Origin: Sebaldella termitidis ATCC 33386
GTDB taxonomy: Bacteria; Fusobacteriota; Fusobacteriia; Fusobacteriales; Leptotrichiaceae
Length of the DNA: 64,000 bases
NCBI RefSeq assembly: GCF_000024405.1
Contig: NC_013517.1
Span: forward strand, 1,364,001 to 1,428,000
Reading direction: 5' to 3'
The position numbers and the translations under genes were made by a program. The notes beneath the pieces are model-generated. The model searched no databases. It saw only the letters and a program-made list of their open reading frames with translations, and was not told the DNA's origin. Of this stretch, positions 42,715 through 51,240 are shown piece by piece (the first letter of the stretch is position 1; each line of letters opens with the position of its first letter).

Positions 42715-44241
42715 ATGTTTAAAATGGGGTATAAGAATTTAAGAAGTTTAAATATGGAAGAATCACTTGAAATTAAACCAATAACTACTTTAGTTGGACT
42801 AAATAGTTCCGGGAAGAGTACTTTTTTGAGAGCGTTAATGTTATTAAAACAAAGTTTTGATTTAAACAATGCTGCACCAATCATATGGTATAATTATGAT
42901 AATCAAGTAGATTTCGGTTCTTTTGATGAGGCTATAAATAATAATGCTTCTGAAGAAGAAATTATGTTTTCATTTGAATTTTTATTTTCAAATATTATAA
43001 GCGGATATAGTTTTGAAGACAAAAGAGAAGAAAAAATACCAATAAAAATAAATAGTACATTAAAAAAAAGTGGTGGAAAAGAATATATATCTAAAGTAGA
43101 GTTTGAATTTTTTGGCAATAATTTTTTAATTAGTCATGAAAAGAAAAATACTGTTAAGGTAAAAATAAATAATGAAATATTTGAAGAAGTTGAAAAAAAA
43201 CATTGGATATATCCATTTAAATTAAGTACTTTAATTCCGGAGATTCATGTTGGGAGAGAAAAGCTTTTTGCTGAAATAGATGAGGATATTTTTGATGTAG
43301 AGAAGTTAGGAAAACTTATGAATAAAAAAAATAGCTTTGAAATAGAAATATTAGGAAGAAAAAAAAATTCTAAAAAACAGGAAGAATTTTTAAAGTTTTT
43401 TTCGTTGATAGAAAAAATTCTAAGATATGAGGAATTTGCTGAACTTATAACAAAGTTCTCAAAAATAACTTTGAAAAAAAATGATACGATGAAATATTAT
43501 AATTTGTTTTTAGCATATAACTTGTATAAAATTAATATGAATATTTCGATTACACTTTGTAAAATAATAGAGAATGTTGAGTATATAACCCCATTAAGAG
43601 CAATGAGTGAAAGATATTATAGAATAAATTCCAACATTAGAAAGATAGATCCTAGTGGTAGAAATTTAGCTACTTATATTTCTAATTTTTCTGAAACTGA
43701 CATGATTAAATTAAAAAAATGGTTAATTGAAAATTTTCAATTTTCAATTGACTTAAAAGAATCTACTGGACATAATTCAATTAAAGTAATTGATGCCTCA
43801 AACAATGAAGGAGCAAATATAATAGATACTGGCTTTGGATACTCACAAATTTTACCAATTTTAATTAATTTGTGGGAAATTTCAAATAAAACTAATAAAA
43901 GTAGACAATATGACAAAAATTTAAAAATTTTATTAATAGAACAACCAGAACTACATTTACATCCAGCTTTTCAAGCGAAATTAACTGATGTGATAATAAA
44001 TTTAGTTGAAAAAACGAAAGAAAAAATTGATTTTAGAATAATAATGGAAACTCATAGTGAAACAATTATAAATAGAATTTGTAATCAGATAGGAAAAGGA
44101 AACTTAAATAAAGAGGATATTTCGTTGTTGATCTTTGAAAAAGAAAAAATAGGTACTGTAATTAAAGAAGCAGAATTTGACGATGAGGGATATTTGACAA
44201 ATTGGCCTTATGGTTTTTTTGAACCAGAAGGAGTGAAATAA
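42715..44241 (+). CDS. AAA/ABC-type ATPase, DUF3696 family, of a putative defence pair
   Basis: 508 residues; ATG with CAGGAGAG upstream. Walker A GLNSSGKSTFLRALMLLKQ near residue 28, a long insertion (residues 90-280), signature region DTGFGYSQILPILINL, Walker B LLIEQPELHLHPAFQAKL, His switch METHSETIINRI. The end (FEPEG) matches DUF3696. OLD/AAA-15 type ATPases of this kind work as sensors in defence modules (PARIS AriA, retron, Gabija-like). Stop and next ATG overlap by one base (TAATG), so both proteins are made together. Confidence 0.8.
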   Translation: MFKMGYKNLRSLNMEESLEIKPITTLVGLNSSGKSTFLRALMLLKQSFDLNNAAPIIWYNYDNQVDFGSFDEAINNNASEEEIMFSFEFLFSNIISGYSFEDKREEKIPIKINSTLKKSGGKEYISKVEFEFFGNNFLISHEKKNTVKVKINNEIFEEVEKKHWIYPFKLSTLIPEIHVGREKLFAEIDEDIFDVEKLGKLMNKKNSFEIEILGRKKNSKKQEEFLKFFSLIEKILRYEEFAELITKFSKITLKKNDTMKYYNLFLAYNLYKINMNISITLCKIIENVEYITPLRAMSERYYRINSNIRKIDPSGRNLATYISNFSETDMIKLKKWLIENFQFSIDLKESTGHNSIKVIDASNNEGANIIDTGFGYSQILPILINLWEISNKTNKSRQYDKNLKILLIEQPELHLHPAFQAKLTDVIINLVEKTKEKIDFRIIMETHSETIINRICNQIGKGNLNKEDISLLIFEKEKIGTVIKEAEFDDEGYLTNWPYGFFEPEGVK

Positions 44242-45296
44242 TGCTTATAAAATTAGATAGTTCTATTGTTGAATTAAATAGAAATTATGAAGATGAAGAA
44301 ATTTATGCTATACAGAAGTTAATAAATTTAGTAAGAAAAAGATACCATCTTATATATTCAAAATATGAAGTTTTGGAAAAATTATCAAAAATTGAAGATT
44401 TAGGCTGCAGAGATAGAAAAATTTTTGAAAAGCTTGCAACAAGAATTCGTCAAAAATTTAATTTTTATGAAAAAAATTTCAAAAAAAGACTTTTAATATA
44501 TATAGATACACCAAAGGAAAAAAAATCTAAAAATGATATTCAAATAGAGTTAAAAGATTTTGATAAAATTGACGAAACTAAAACAAATTTTTTAGTAGAA
44601 GGAAAGGATATAACTTTTTTTGATTTTATTGTCAATTTTCATTTTGAAAATTTTAATAAAAAAATAGCTTATAATTACATAAATACTTATGATGAAATTA
44701 CTGGTGGTGGAAACACCACTGCTGATAATTTTAGAAAATTAAAAAAAAATAAAATTGTGATTTGTGTATGTGATAGTGATAGAGATTATAAAAATTGTAG
44801 ACTTGGAGATACAGCAAAAAAAATAAAAAAAGTTAAGATACTTTGCCATGAAATTGCTCATTTGATGATTTTAGAAGAAAAAGCAATTGAAAATCTAATT
44901 CCAAGAGTAATCTATAATCCAATTCTTGAAAATAAGTCAGATTTTTTAGATAAATTAGAAAAAGAAAAAGAATTCGAATATATAAAACATTTAGATTTTA
45001 AAAAAGGGATGAAAAAGAAAAGATTTTTGGAGTGTAAAGAATATAAAAAATTCTGGAAATTGAAAATAGAAGAATTCTTTAAAGAAGAATTGGATAAAAA
45101 ATTAGATGATTTGGATGAAGAGAGTTGTGTGATAGAAAAAGTTTCAGAAAATTTATTAAATTCAGTAAATAAAAGAATAGAAACAGGTAAAATAAATATA
45201 GAATATAGTTCATTATCTGATTATCATAAAAAAAGATGGCAGGAAATTGCTGAAGAGTTGATTTGTTGGTTTATTTGTGAAACCAATCCAATATAA
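44241..45296 (+). CDS. TOPRIM-like effector candidate, partner of the ATPase
   Basis: 351 residues, translation coupled to the ATPase. Residues 115-125 TNFLVEGKDITFFDF and 172-182 IVICVCDSDRDY form the E and DxD pairs of a TOPRIM fold; CDSDRDY is close to the DUF4435/AriB style. Residues 1-110 are helical and basic; the C-terminus is Lys/Glu-rich. With the preceding ATPase it resembles PARIS (AriA-AriB) or a split OLD nuclease, but I cannot assign a named subtype. Expected action: nucleic acid cleavage upon phage infection. Confidence 0.6.
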   Translation: MLIKLDSSIVELNRNYEDEEIYAIQKLINLVRKRYHLIYSKYEVLEKLSKIEDLGCRDRKIFEKLATRIRQKFNFYEKNFKKRLLIYIDTPKEKKSKNDIQIELKDFDKIDETKTNFLVEGKDITFFDFIVNFHFENFNKKIAYNYINTYDEITGGGNTTADNFRKLKKNKIVICVCDSDRDYKNCRLGDTAKKIKKVKILCHEIAHLMILEEKAIENLIPRVIYNPILENKSDFLDKLEKEKEFEYIKHLDFKKGMKKKRFLECKEYKKFWKLKIEEFFKEELDKKLDDLDEESCVIEKVSENLLNSVNKRIETGKINIEYSSLSDYHKKRWQEIAEELICWFICETNPI

Positions 45297-45344
45297 GGTA
45301 GTTTTTTCAAACAATAATAGATATATCAATATATTTCTAAAAAC

Positions 45345-45372
45345 TTGCACTTTTCCAGAAATATGATATAAT
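45345..45372 (+). promoter_or_regulatory. Promoter of short RNA, copy C
   Basis: TTGCAC (45345-45350), 16 bases, TATAAT (45367-45372). Second, extended -10 TGTTATAAT at 45446-45454 before the toxin leader. Confidence 0.8.
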
Positions 45373-45378
45373 AATATT

Positions 45379-45436
45379 GAAAACAATATTATGTATGTAA
45401 ATCGCGAAAAAAGTCGGATTATTTCTGGCTTTTTTA
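45379..45436 (+). ncRNA. Candidate antitoxin RNA, copy C
   Basis: About 58 bases, ends at AAGTCGG/CTGGCTTTTTT. Bases 45384-45398 are the exact reverse complement of 45477-45491 (15 of 15); CGCGAAA 45403-45409 pairs with TTTCGCG 45465-45471. Confidence 0.7.
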
Positions 45437-45502
45437 TTTTTCATTTGTTATAATTATCTGTGGCTTTCGCGGGCCAACATACATAATATTGGAGGAATAC
45501 AA

Positions 45503-45559
45503 ATGTTGAAAGTACTTCTGATAATCATGTTTTTGGTTATCACAAAAATACTTTACTAA
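45503..45559 (+). CDS. Small hydrophobic toxin peptide, copy C (Ibs-like)
   Basis: 18 residues, MLKVLLIIMFLVITKILY, ATG 45503 with TTGGAGGA 7 bases upstream and TAA 45557-45559. Same length and V-I-T-K near the end as copies B and D. The message folds internally (TGATAAT/GTTATCA; AAAGTA/TACTTT). A hairpin ATCCC/GGGAT follows. It directly follows the ATPase/TOPRIM-like pair. Confidence 0.7.
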   Translation: MLKVLLIIMFLVITKILY

Positions 45560-45637
45560 AGTATTTCTCATCCCGATAGGGGATAGCGTGAAGAAAATAT
45601 AGAGATCTAAAATAACTACTAACTAGGAGAATAAAAA

Positions 45638-46012
45638 ATGGGAGATTGGAGTTATGAACCTTGGGGAAATGATGAAGCCGCTGATTGGTTCGGGAAATTT
45701 TGGAAAAATGGGAAATTTATAGTTTTAATAGATGAAATAGAAAATTTTGATGAAAGAGAAGAACGCTATGATTCATTGCGTGCTGCAGCATACTTACTAC
45801 AAACATTAGGTGTTGTCTATATTTGGCCTGTAGAATATCTCAATAAATTGAAGCCATTGCTTGATAAAACAATCATTATTTTAAATAATATGATTAATCC
45901 TCCTGATGAAAACTGGGCTTATTTGGAAATGGGCGGAGATAAAGAAAAACTAATGCAGGCTGTAAAAGAACAAATTGATATTCTCAAGGAACGACGAAAA
46001 GATATTATATAA
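45638..46012 (+). CDS. DUF4259 protein
   Basis: 124 residues, ATG with CTAGGAGA upstream. Family start MGDWSYEPWGNDEAADWFGKFW (usual form MGxWGxGxxxNDxAxDW), helical rest with LRAAAYLLQTLGVVYIWP. The family is common in bacteria and may act as an immunity or regulatory protein; unknown. It lies between TA copy C and a decayed CRISPR unit. Confidence 0.75.
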   Translation: MGDWSYEPWGNDEAADWFGKFWKNGKFIVLIDEIENFDEREERYDSLRAAAYLLQTLGVVYIWPVEYLNKLKPLLDKTIIILNNMINPPDENWAYLEMGGDKEKLMQAVKEQIDILKERRKDII

Positions 46013-46013
46013 A

Positions 46014-46042
46014 TTAACAGAATAGTGTATTTGATGTATAAT
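46014..46042 (+). promoter_or_regulatory. CRISPR leader promoter, second copy
   Basis: TTAACA (46014-46019), 17 bases, TATAAT (46037-46042). From GAATAGTGTATTTGA to ATAAATAAAA it is nearly identical to the leader of the array at 51582. Confidence 0.6.
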
Positions 46043-46067
46043 AAATAAAAGAAGTTTTATGGGTAAG

Positions 46068-46163
46068 GTGTTAATATAGCTATACTAGAATGTAAATTTT
46101 AAAATTTTTGTAGTTTTACCCGCTTGAGACAAACTATTAATATAACTATCTTAGAATTATATA
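46068..46163 (+). CRISPR. Decayed one-spacer CRISPR unit
   Basis: First repeat 46068-46097 (4 mismatches of 30 to the main array repeat), spacer 46098-46133 (36 bases), second repeat 46134-46163 (degraded 3' end, as in the last repeat of the main array). Spacer length equals that of the main array. Preceded by a leader with promoter. No cas genes. Confidence 0.7.
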
Positions 46164-46167
46164 TAAT

Positions 46168-46194
46168 AAAAAAGCCCTTTAAAGAGGGCTTTTA
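46168..46194 (+). terminator. Intrinsic terminator behind the CRISPR relic
   Basis: AAAAGCCCT / AGGGCTTTT hairpin. The same GCCCT(C)..(G)AGGGC hairpin stands at 51067, behind the main array at 52012, and at 60867. Confidence 0.75.
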
Positions 46195-46437
46195 CTAATT
46201 GAAGGAGAACTATTTTAAATCAAAAACTTAGAAGTTGTTTCTCTATAATTTTTTAAAATATTTTCTGAATCATTGAAATATTTTTCATTTTCTTATAAAA
46301 GAGGCAAAGTTTTTTTTGATTTCCAAAAATATAATTTATTGTATAGATTGATTCTTGCAATCTTATCCCTGAAAAAGAAATTGATACTATTAAGTAGACA
46401 GAGATCATCGAGAGTATATATATTATTTTCTACTTTA
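46195..46437. other. Gap without recognisable features
   Basis: AT-rich sequence between the CRISPR terminator and the convergent membrane gene. No frame, hairpin or promoter stands out. Confidence 0.4.
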
Positions 46438-46869
46438 TTAATAATATAGTAGAGTTTTATTTTCTTCGTATTCTATGGAAGATTTTATATCAATATGAAT
46501 TTCCCATTCCAGTAAAACACCAAGCGAGAATATAAGCAAGCCGAAAAATAAAATTGTTCTTATAAAAAAAATTGTATCTTTAGAATATAAAAAAGAAAAT
46601 TTTCCGGAAAACAAGAATAGCACCATAAATATTATTAGTATTACAGGAAATTTTACTAAAAAATAGTTTTTAAATTTAACTCCAAACCCACATAAGGCTA
46701 TAACAAAAGGAACTAAAAACTTAATATTAGCAATACTTAGAAATGTGAAATTAGGATTATCTTTCATATGTAAATATGTGAGAAAACCAACTCCAAGTAA
46801 AAGAATTTCAAATCCAAAAATTAATCTAAGTTTACTTCTATGCCTTTTCTCAATTAACTTTATATCCAA
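46438..46869 (-). CDS. Membrane protein, unknown function
   Basis: 143 residues, ATG 46869, AAGGAGGT on minus. Four hydrophobic segments (LIFGFEILLLGVGFLTYL; IKFLVPFVIALCGFGV; FPVILIIFMVLFLFSG; IRTILFFGLLIFSLGVLLEW). The end GVLLEWEIHIDIKSS resembles part of the membrane protein at 21988. No known family recognised. Confidence 0.6.
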   Translation of the reverse strand: MDIKLIEKRHRSKLRLIFGFEILLLGVGFLTYLHMKDNPNFTFLSIANIKFLVPFVIALCGFGVKFKNYFLVKFPVILIIFMVLFLFSGKFSFLYSKDTIFFIRTILFFGLLIFSLGVLLEWEIHIDIKSSIEYEENKTLLYY

Positions 46870-46960
46870 ATGATATACCTCCTTAAAATAATTTAAATTA
46901 TAACATATTAGTTAATAAAAAAAATTTTTTAAATAGTTTATTAGAAAAAATAGATAAATA

Positions 46961-47040
46961 GAGTAGTGTTTGTGAGATATAATAAATAAAAGAAGTTTTG
47001 GAATATGATGTTGCAATACAACTATCTGAAAAGTTATATT
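46961..47040 (+). other. Third, decayed CRISPR leader
   Basis: GAGTAGTGTTTGTGAGATATAATAAATAAAAGAAG follows the leader pattern found at 46020 and 51534 (shown here only by position), including TATAAT 46978-46983; the -35 is lost. Behind it, GTTGCAATACAACTATCTGA looks like a strongly decayed repeat. Confidence 0.5.
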
Positions 47041-47253
47041 TAATCAAAAAGTCTTCCAAAAGAAGTACATACATCAAATTTATTGATAGAAATAAAATTC
47101 TTACATATGAGTAACAATTCGTAGGCATTCCTTTATAGAAAGAGTTATAAACTATTTTTTTAGACAGTAAGGTATAGCTTGATAAAAAATAAAAAAAATG
47201 TTATGATATTTATAATATTAAAAGTATCATTTGATACTCCAATGGAGGGAACT

Positions 47254-47610
47254 ATGTCTGAAACAATAGTTAGTTTATTAGAAACAGTAAGAGGATATAT
47301 AGTAAATGGAGAGTATGATTTTCTGGTATATAGAGAGAAAAATAAAAAAACTTTAGAAGATTATGGAATAACAGCTGAATTTTTAGTTAGTAACATCTTT
47401 GATGAATTGGAGCCAGGTGATTTATTCAGAGGACCAATTCCTGATAAAGATCCAAATAAACAAGATGGAGATGTTTATATATTTATGAAGGATATAAATT
47501 GTATAATTCCAGAAATTAGCAAGAAATTTTATATAAAATTTAAAATTGTAGAAGAAAATAACAAGAAATTAATAATATTGTCATTACATGAGGAAGGAAT
47601 GTTTGAATGA
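47254..47610 (+). CDS. MqsR-like type II toxin
   Basis: 118 residues from ATG 47254 (TGGAGGGA 6 bases upstream); the in-frame TTG 47179 has none. Pattern of the RelE/MqsR-type family: IFDELEPGDLFRGPIPDKD, DGDVYIFMKDI, KFYIKFKIVEENNKKLIILSLHEEG. The C-terminal strands with SLHE correspond to the end of MqsR (IVSFKE). Followed by an HTH protein as antitoxin. mRNA interferase action is inferred from the family. Confidence 0.65.
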   Translation: MSETIVSLLETVRGYIVNGEYDFLVYREKNKKTLEDYGITAEFLVSNIFDELEPGDLFRGPIPDKDPNKQDGDVYIFMKDINCIIPEISKKFYIKFKIVEENNKKLIILSLHEEGMFE

Positions 47611-47650
47611 TTTTAAAAGGGTTATAGAAGATAAATTATGGAGGATATTT

Positions 47651-48295
47651 ATGCAAATTGAAAAAATAGTATCAAAAAAGAAAACATATAAAGTTAAGAA
47701 TTTAGATATTACATTTATTGAACAAACTAAAATTAATATTGAAACTGGGGAAGAAATATTTGATTCAAAATTAGAGAAAGAGAATGGAATAAGAGTAACA
47801 GATGAATATAAAAATCAAGTTGGTCTTCTCACATCAAATGAATTAAAAAAAATAAGAAATAAGTATAAAATTAGTCAAATTGAATTTGCTTTATTACTGG
47901 ATTTAGGAGAAAAAAATATAACAAGATATGAAAATGGAATGATACAAAATAAATCAATTGATTCATTGATTAGATTAATGAAAAATAATATGAATTTTTT
48001 AACATTATTAGTAGAAAATAAGAATAATTTTTCTAATGAACGATATTATGAATTATTAAGAAATATAACTTTAAAAATTTTACAAGAGAATTTGACACAA
48101 AATATTATGATAGATTCAAGGAAAAATATACCAGTTCGTTCTAGAGTGGTGGCTGCTCCTTTTAGTCCTAGAAAAGCAAAAAATAGAAATAGAAGAATAA
48201 AGGAAAATGGAATGATTCAAGTTTCTAAGATTGGGAATAGAAAAATTGGAGAAAATGAAAAAAGTGAAATTTTAAAAAGCCGATTTTATAAGTAA
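47651..48295 (+). CDS. HTH antitoxin partner of the MqsR-like toxin
   Basis: 214 residues from ATG 47651 with GGAGGAT 6 bases upstream; in-frame codons back to 47588 overlap the toxin. Residues 1-65 are a strand-rich toxin-binding part like the MqsA/YgiT N-terminus but without the Cys of the zinc finger. Residues 70-125 form the HTH: LTSNELKKIRNKYKISQIEFALLLDLGEKNITRYENG. The last 60 residues are basic. Toxin-first order fits MqsRA. Autorepression is likely. Confidence 0.65.
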   Translation: MQIEKIVSKKKTYKVKNLDITFIEQTKINIETGEEIFDSKLEKENGIRVTDEYKNQVGLLTSNELKKIRNKYKISQIEFALLLDLGEKNITRYENGMIQNKSIDSLIRLMKNNMNFLTLLVENKNNFSNERYYELLRNITLKILQENLTQNIMIDSRKNIPVRSRVVAAPFSPRKAKNRNRRIKENGMIQVSKIGNRKIGENEKSEILKSRFYK

Positions 48296-48313
48296 AGAAA
48301 GGGTTAGAAAATA

Positions 48314-48721
48314 ATGAGCGATGTGAATCTTAAGAAAAATATTGTTGAAGAAATAGATGAAATGGTAAAAAAAATAAAAGAAGCTCGTGAAAATAATGAA
48401 GAATATAAAAGTAGAGTAGAAAATTTAGTACTCTACTCCTTAGATAATGGAGAATACCAAAAAGTAACAGATGCGATTGAGTCATTAGGACTGTCAAGTG
48501 AAGGGGATTCTAGTTTATATAATAACTTGGGTGTATTATATATAAGGCAAAATTTGTATGAGAAGTCGATAGAAAATTTTGAAAAGTCAATAGAGATGGG
48601 AAATAAAAATATTGGTGTTTATATCAATTTAAGTAGAGTTTATTTGGAAGAGAAGAAGTTCAATGATGCAATAGAAACATTGGAAAAAGCTAAAAATATT
48701 TATGAAAATAAAAGAAACTAA
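48314..48721 (+). CDS. TPR protein, 5' part of a frameshifted TPR-DUF2971 gene
   Basis: 135 residues, ATG 48314 with AAAGGG upstream. Two TPR units (SSLYNNLGVLYIRQNLYEKSIENFEKSI; GVYINLSRVYLEEKKFNDAIETLEKA). The frame stops in the middle of what would be the next TPR, and the downstream frame resumes exactly there. Most likely one original gene of about 660 residues, split by a one-base change in the A-rich run near 48700-48720. Confidence 0.6.
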   Translation: MSDVNLKKNIVEEIDEMVKKIKEARENNEEYKSRVENLVLYSLDNGEYQKVTDAIESLGLSSEGDSSLYNNLGVLYIRQNLYEKSIENFEKSIEMGNKNIGVYINLSRVYLEEKKFNDAIETLEKAKNIYENKRN

Positions 48722-50306
48722 AGAGCAAATTTTATTAAAAGAAATGAAAGAGAATTTATCTGATATATATAATCAGTTAGGAATTACTTATTCAGAAATG
48801 CAAGAATATGATAAAGCTATTAAAAATTTAGATAAAGCGATAGAAATAAATCCTGATAATAGCTTAGCATATAATAATTTAGGATTTATTTATTCAGAAC
48901 AAAAAGATTTTGAAAATGCAATATCTAAATATAAGATAGCTATAGAAAAAGGGAATACAATAGCATATAATAACTTAGGTACAATTTATTTATCACAAGA
49001 AAGATATAAAGAAGCAGAGGACAGTTATAAAAAGGCTCTAATTTCCTTCAAAGATAATAGTATGATACTTTATAATTTAGGAATATTTTATTTTGAACAA
49101 GAACAATATGATGAAGCAATAAAATTTTATGAAAAGTCATTAGAAATACAGGATGATGAAGCAACAAGATTTCATTTAGGTTTAGTTTTTTCTTTGACCA
49201 ATCAATATGAAAAAGCAAAAAATAATTATGAGAAAGTAACTAAAAATCCTCGTTTTTCTTTTCCATATCTAAATGAAATATATCTTCAAATGATAAAAAA
49301 TATAAAAGAATTAGACAGTGAAATACTGGTAAGAATTATCTTGATGATGTATTTTACGGATGAAATTCTAAAAAGATGCCATATAAAAATTGATAATATT
49401 GCACATTATACATCAATAAATGTTTTTAGTAAGATTTTAGAGGGGAAAAAAAATGAAGAAGATGAAAAAATAAAAGAAAAATTTTTAAGAATGGGAATCT
49501 CTCATCTTTGTAATGATCCAACAGAAGGTCATCTTTTATATAATTATTTAGAATTACCAATTGAAAGATTAATAGAACAATATCTTTGTTTTTTAACATG
49601 CTTTTCTTTAGATACTGACTCTCTAAATCAATTCAGATTATATGGTAAAGAAAATGGGAGAGAAGCAACAGGAGTTGCAATAGTGCTAAATAGTTCTTTT
49701 TTTAGTAAGGATTTTAATAATCTTGATTATTTTTGTGAAAAATCAAGTTCTAAAATAAAGTTTGAAGAAACAAACAAAATTATTAAGACTGAACATAGAT
49801 CATTATATCGGTGTATATATTTTGGATTTGATAATAAAAATAAAGAGCGTATATATTGTAAATTGGCTAAAAGAAGTGAATGGTCAGAATTTAATGAAAT
49901 ACATAAAAGCCAAGAAGATTATGATAATCTAGAAAAGTTAGAAAAAGAGATAGAAAATTCAATAAAAAAAATAATGGAGCATAATAATATGTTAGTAGAA
50001 ACTAAAATGACTAAAGTAACGAATCTTATTCCTGAAATTTTAATGCCTTTAAGGTACTTAATTAAAGATCCGGCATATGAAGAAGAAAGAGAGTGTAGGA
50101 TTATAAAAATACTAAAATTTGGAAATGAAGAAATAATAGAAGATAATGAATTAAAAAGAATCTACAGCGAATATAAAGTAAATATAGAAGATCATATTGC
50201 TTACATAAACATACATCAAAGGCAAGAACTATATACGACATTTTTTCAAAATAAATTAAAAGATAGAAATAAAGTAAAAATATCAAAGAATCCTTTCAAT
50301 GGCTAA
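48702..50306 (+). CDS. TPR-DUF2971 protein (3' part of the split gene)
   Basis: 534 residues as drawn, but the ATG at 48702 has no ribosome site. Residues 15-185 are five TPR units (LSDIYNQLGITYSEMQEYDKAIKNLDKAI and so on). Residues 230-500 match DUF2971: IAHYTSINVFSKILEGK, LCNDPTEGHLL, FLTCFSLDTDSLNQFRLYGK, GVAIVLNSSFF, EEERECRIIKI. DUF2971 proteins with helical repeats occur in defence islands; catalytic action is not established. Continuous with the frame of 48314 if one base is added or removed. Confidence 0.65.
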   Translation: MKIKETKEQILLKEMKENLSDIYNQLGITYSEMQEYDKAIKNLDKAIEINPDNSLAYNNLGFIYSEQKDFENAISKYKIAIEKGNTIAYNNLGTIYLSQERYKEAEDSYKKALISFKDNSMILYNLGIFYFEQEQYDEAIKFYEKSLEIQDDEATRFHLGLVFSLTNQYEKAKNNYEKVTKNPRFSFPYLNEIYLQMIKNIKELDSEILVRIILMMYFTDEILKRCHIKIDNIAHYTSINVFSKILEGKKNEEDEKIKEKFLRMGISHLCNDPTEGHLLYNYLELPIERLIEQYLCFLTCFSLDTDSLNQFRLYGKENGREATGVAIVLNSSFFSKDFNNLDYFCEKSSSKIKFEETNKIIKTEHRSLYRCIYFGFDNKNKERIYCKLAKRSEWSEFNEIHKSQEDYDNLEKLEKEIENSIKKIMEHNNMLVETKMTKVTNLIPEILMPLRYLIKDPAYEEERECRIIKILKFGNEEIIEDNELKRIYSEYKVNIEDHIAYINIHQRQELYTTFFQNKLKDRNKVKISKNPFNG

Positions 50307-50400
50307 TGTAAATGATTGTAAATAATATGTTAAAATGGTGGAGTTACCTCAAAGAAGTATACCTGAAGTTAAGATAGTGAGAAAAAATTGAGGAAGGTTC

Positions 50401-50987
50401 ATGGTGGAAAAAATATTAATTATATTGATTTTATGTTTAGGGACGTTGGGCTGTGATGCAATGCTTAGTGAAGCTGACAAGCAGTTAAAAGTAATAGAGA
50501 AATTAGAAAAAATATTCCAGAAGAGTTGGAAAATAACCGACAAGCTATTATTGGATATTGTTTAGAATTGGGAACTGTAGTCCCTGATGTGATAGATTCG
50601 AGTTGCACAATGGTAAAAACAAGTGGAGCTGATAAGCAGTTAGAATTTTTAAATAAAAATGCTCAGTTAATAAAAGCAAAAAGTGTGAGTGAAGCTGTAG
50701 AAGTATTACAAGCGGAGTATAATGCAATGGAAAAGGAAGTTATATTTTTTGATGGGATAGAAACGATAAAATTTGTAGTAGATAAAGCGAACTTAATACC
50801 AGTTGTTCCTGAAAATGAGTTAAAACTCTTGAAAATAATGAATTTAAGTTATATGTTAGGTTTAGATTTATCTTTAGGGACTAATTATATGGAAAAAACA
50901 GGAGAAATATTGTTGAATGATGATATTGAATACCAGAGAACTAAGTACAGAAGTCTAAAAGCATTAAGTGAATCTTCAGGAAAATAA
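50401..50987 (+). pseudogene. Lipoprotein gene with frameshift
   Basis: ATG 50401 (GAGGAAGG upstream) gives a lipoprotein signal MVEKILIILILCLGTLGC followed by DAMLSEADKQLKVIEKLEK. A -1 shift near 50511-50516 (GAAAAAATA) joins the long frame NIPEELENNRQAIIGYCLEL that runs to 50987. The joined product is about 195 residues; without it the signal-bearing part stops at 50564. The mature part is helical with one Cys. No family recognised. Confidence 0.6.
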
Positions 50988-51066
50988 TAATGATGAAAAT
51001 TGGCAGTTAGTTATATTTGTTAAAATAAGGTAAATATCAAAATTTATATTGAGAATTATACTAAAA

Positions 51067-51091
51067 TAAAGCCCTCCAAAGAGGGCCTTTT
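51067..51091 (+). terminator. Intrinsic terminator
   Basis: Stem GCCCTC / GAGGGC, loop CAAA, T-tract. Ends the lipoprotein region left of TA copy D. Confidence 0.75.
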
Positions 51092-51143
51092 ATTATGCGG
51101 ATAGAGTGCTTACAATAATATAAATAAACATATTTTTAAAAAC

Positions 51144-51171
51144 TTGCACTTTTTCGGAAATATGATATAAT
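51144..51171 (+). promoter_or_regulatory. Promoter of short RNA, copy D
   Basis: TTGCAC (51144-51149), 16 bases, TATAAT (51166-51171). An extended -10 TGTTATAAT (51240-51248) after the terminator may drive the toxin. Confidence 0.8.
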
Positions 51172-51177
51172 AATATT

Positions 51178-51240
51178 GAAAACGAGTATAAAGATTTAAA
51201 ATTTTGTGACAATTAAGCTAGACGTGAGTCTGGCTTTTTT
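51178..51240 (+). ncRNA. Candidate antitoxin RNA, copy D
   Basis: About 63 bases ending at AGCTAGAC-GTGA-GTCTGGCT-TTTTT (51216-51240). Bases 51183-51198 are the exact reverse complement of 51272-51287, which ends on the first G of the toxin's GGAGGA; 51202-51209 pair with 51260-51267 (8 of 8). Confidence 0.75.
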
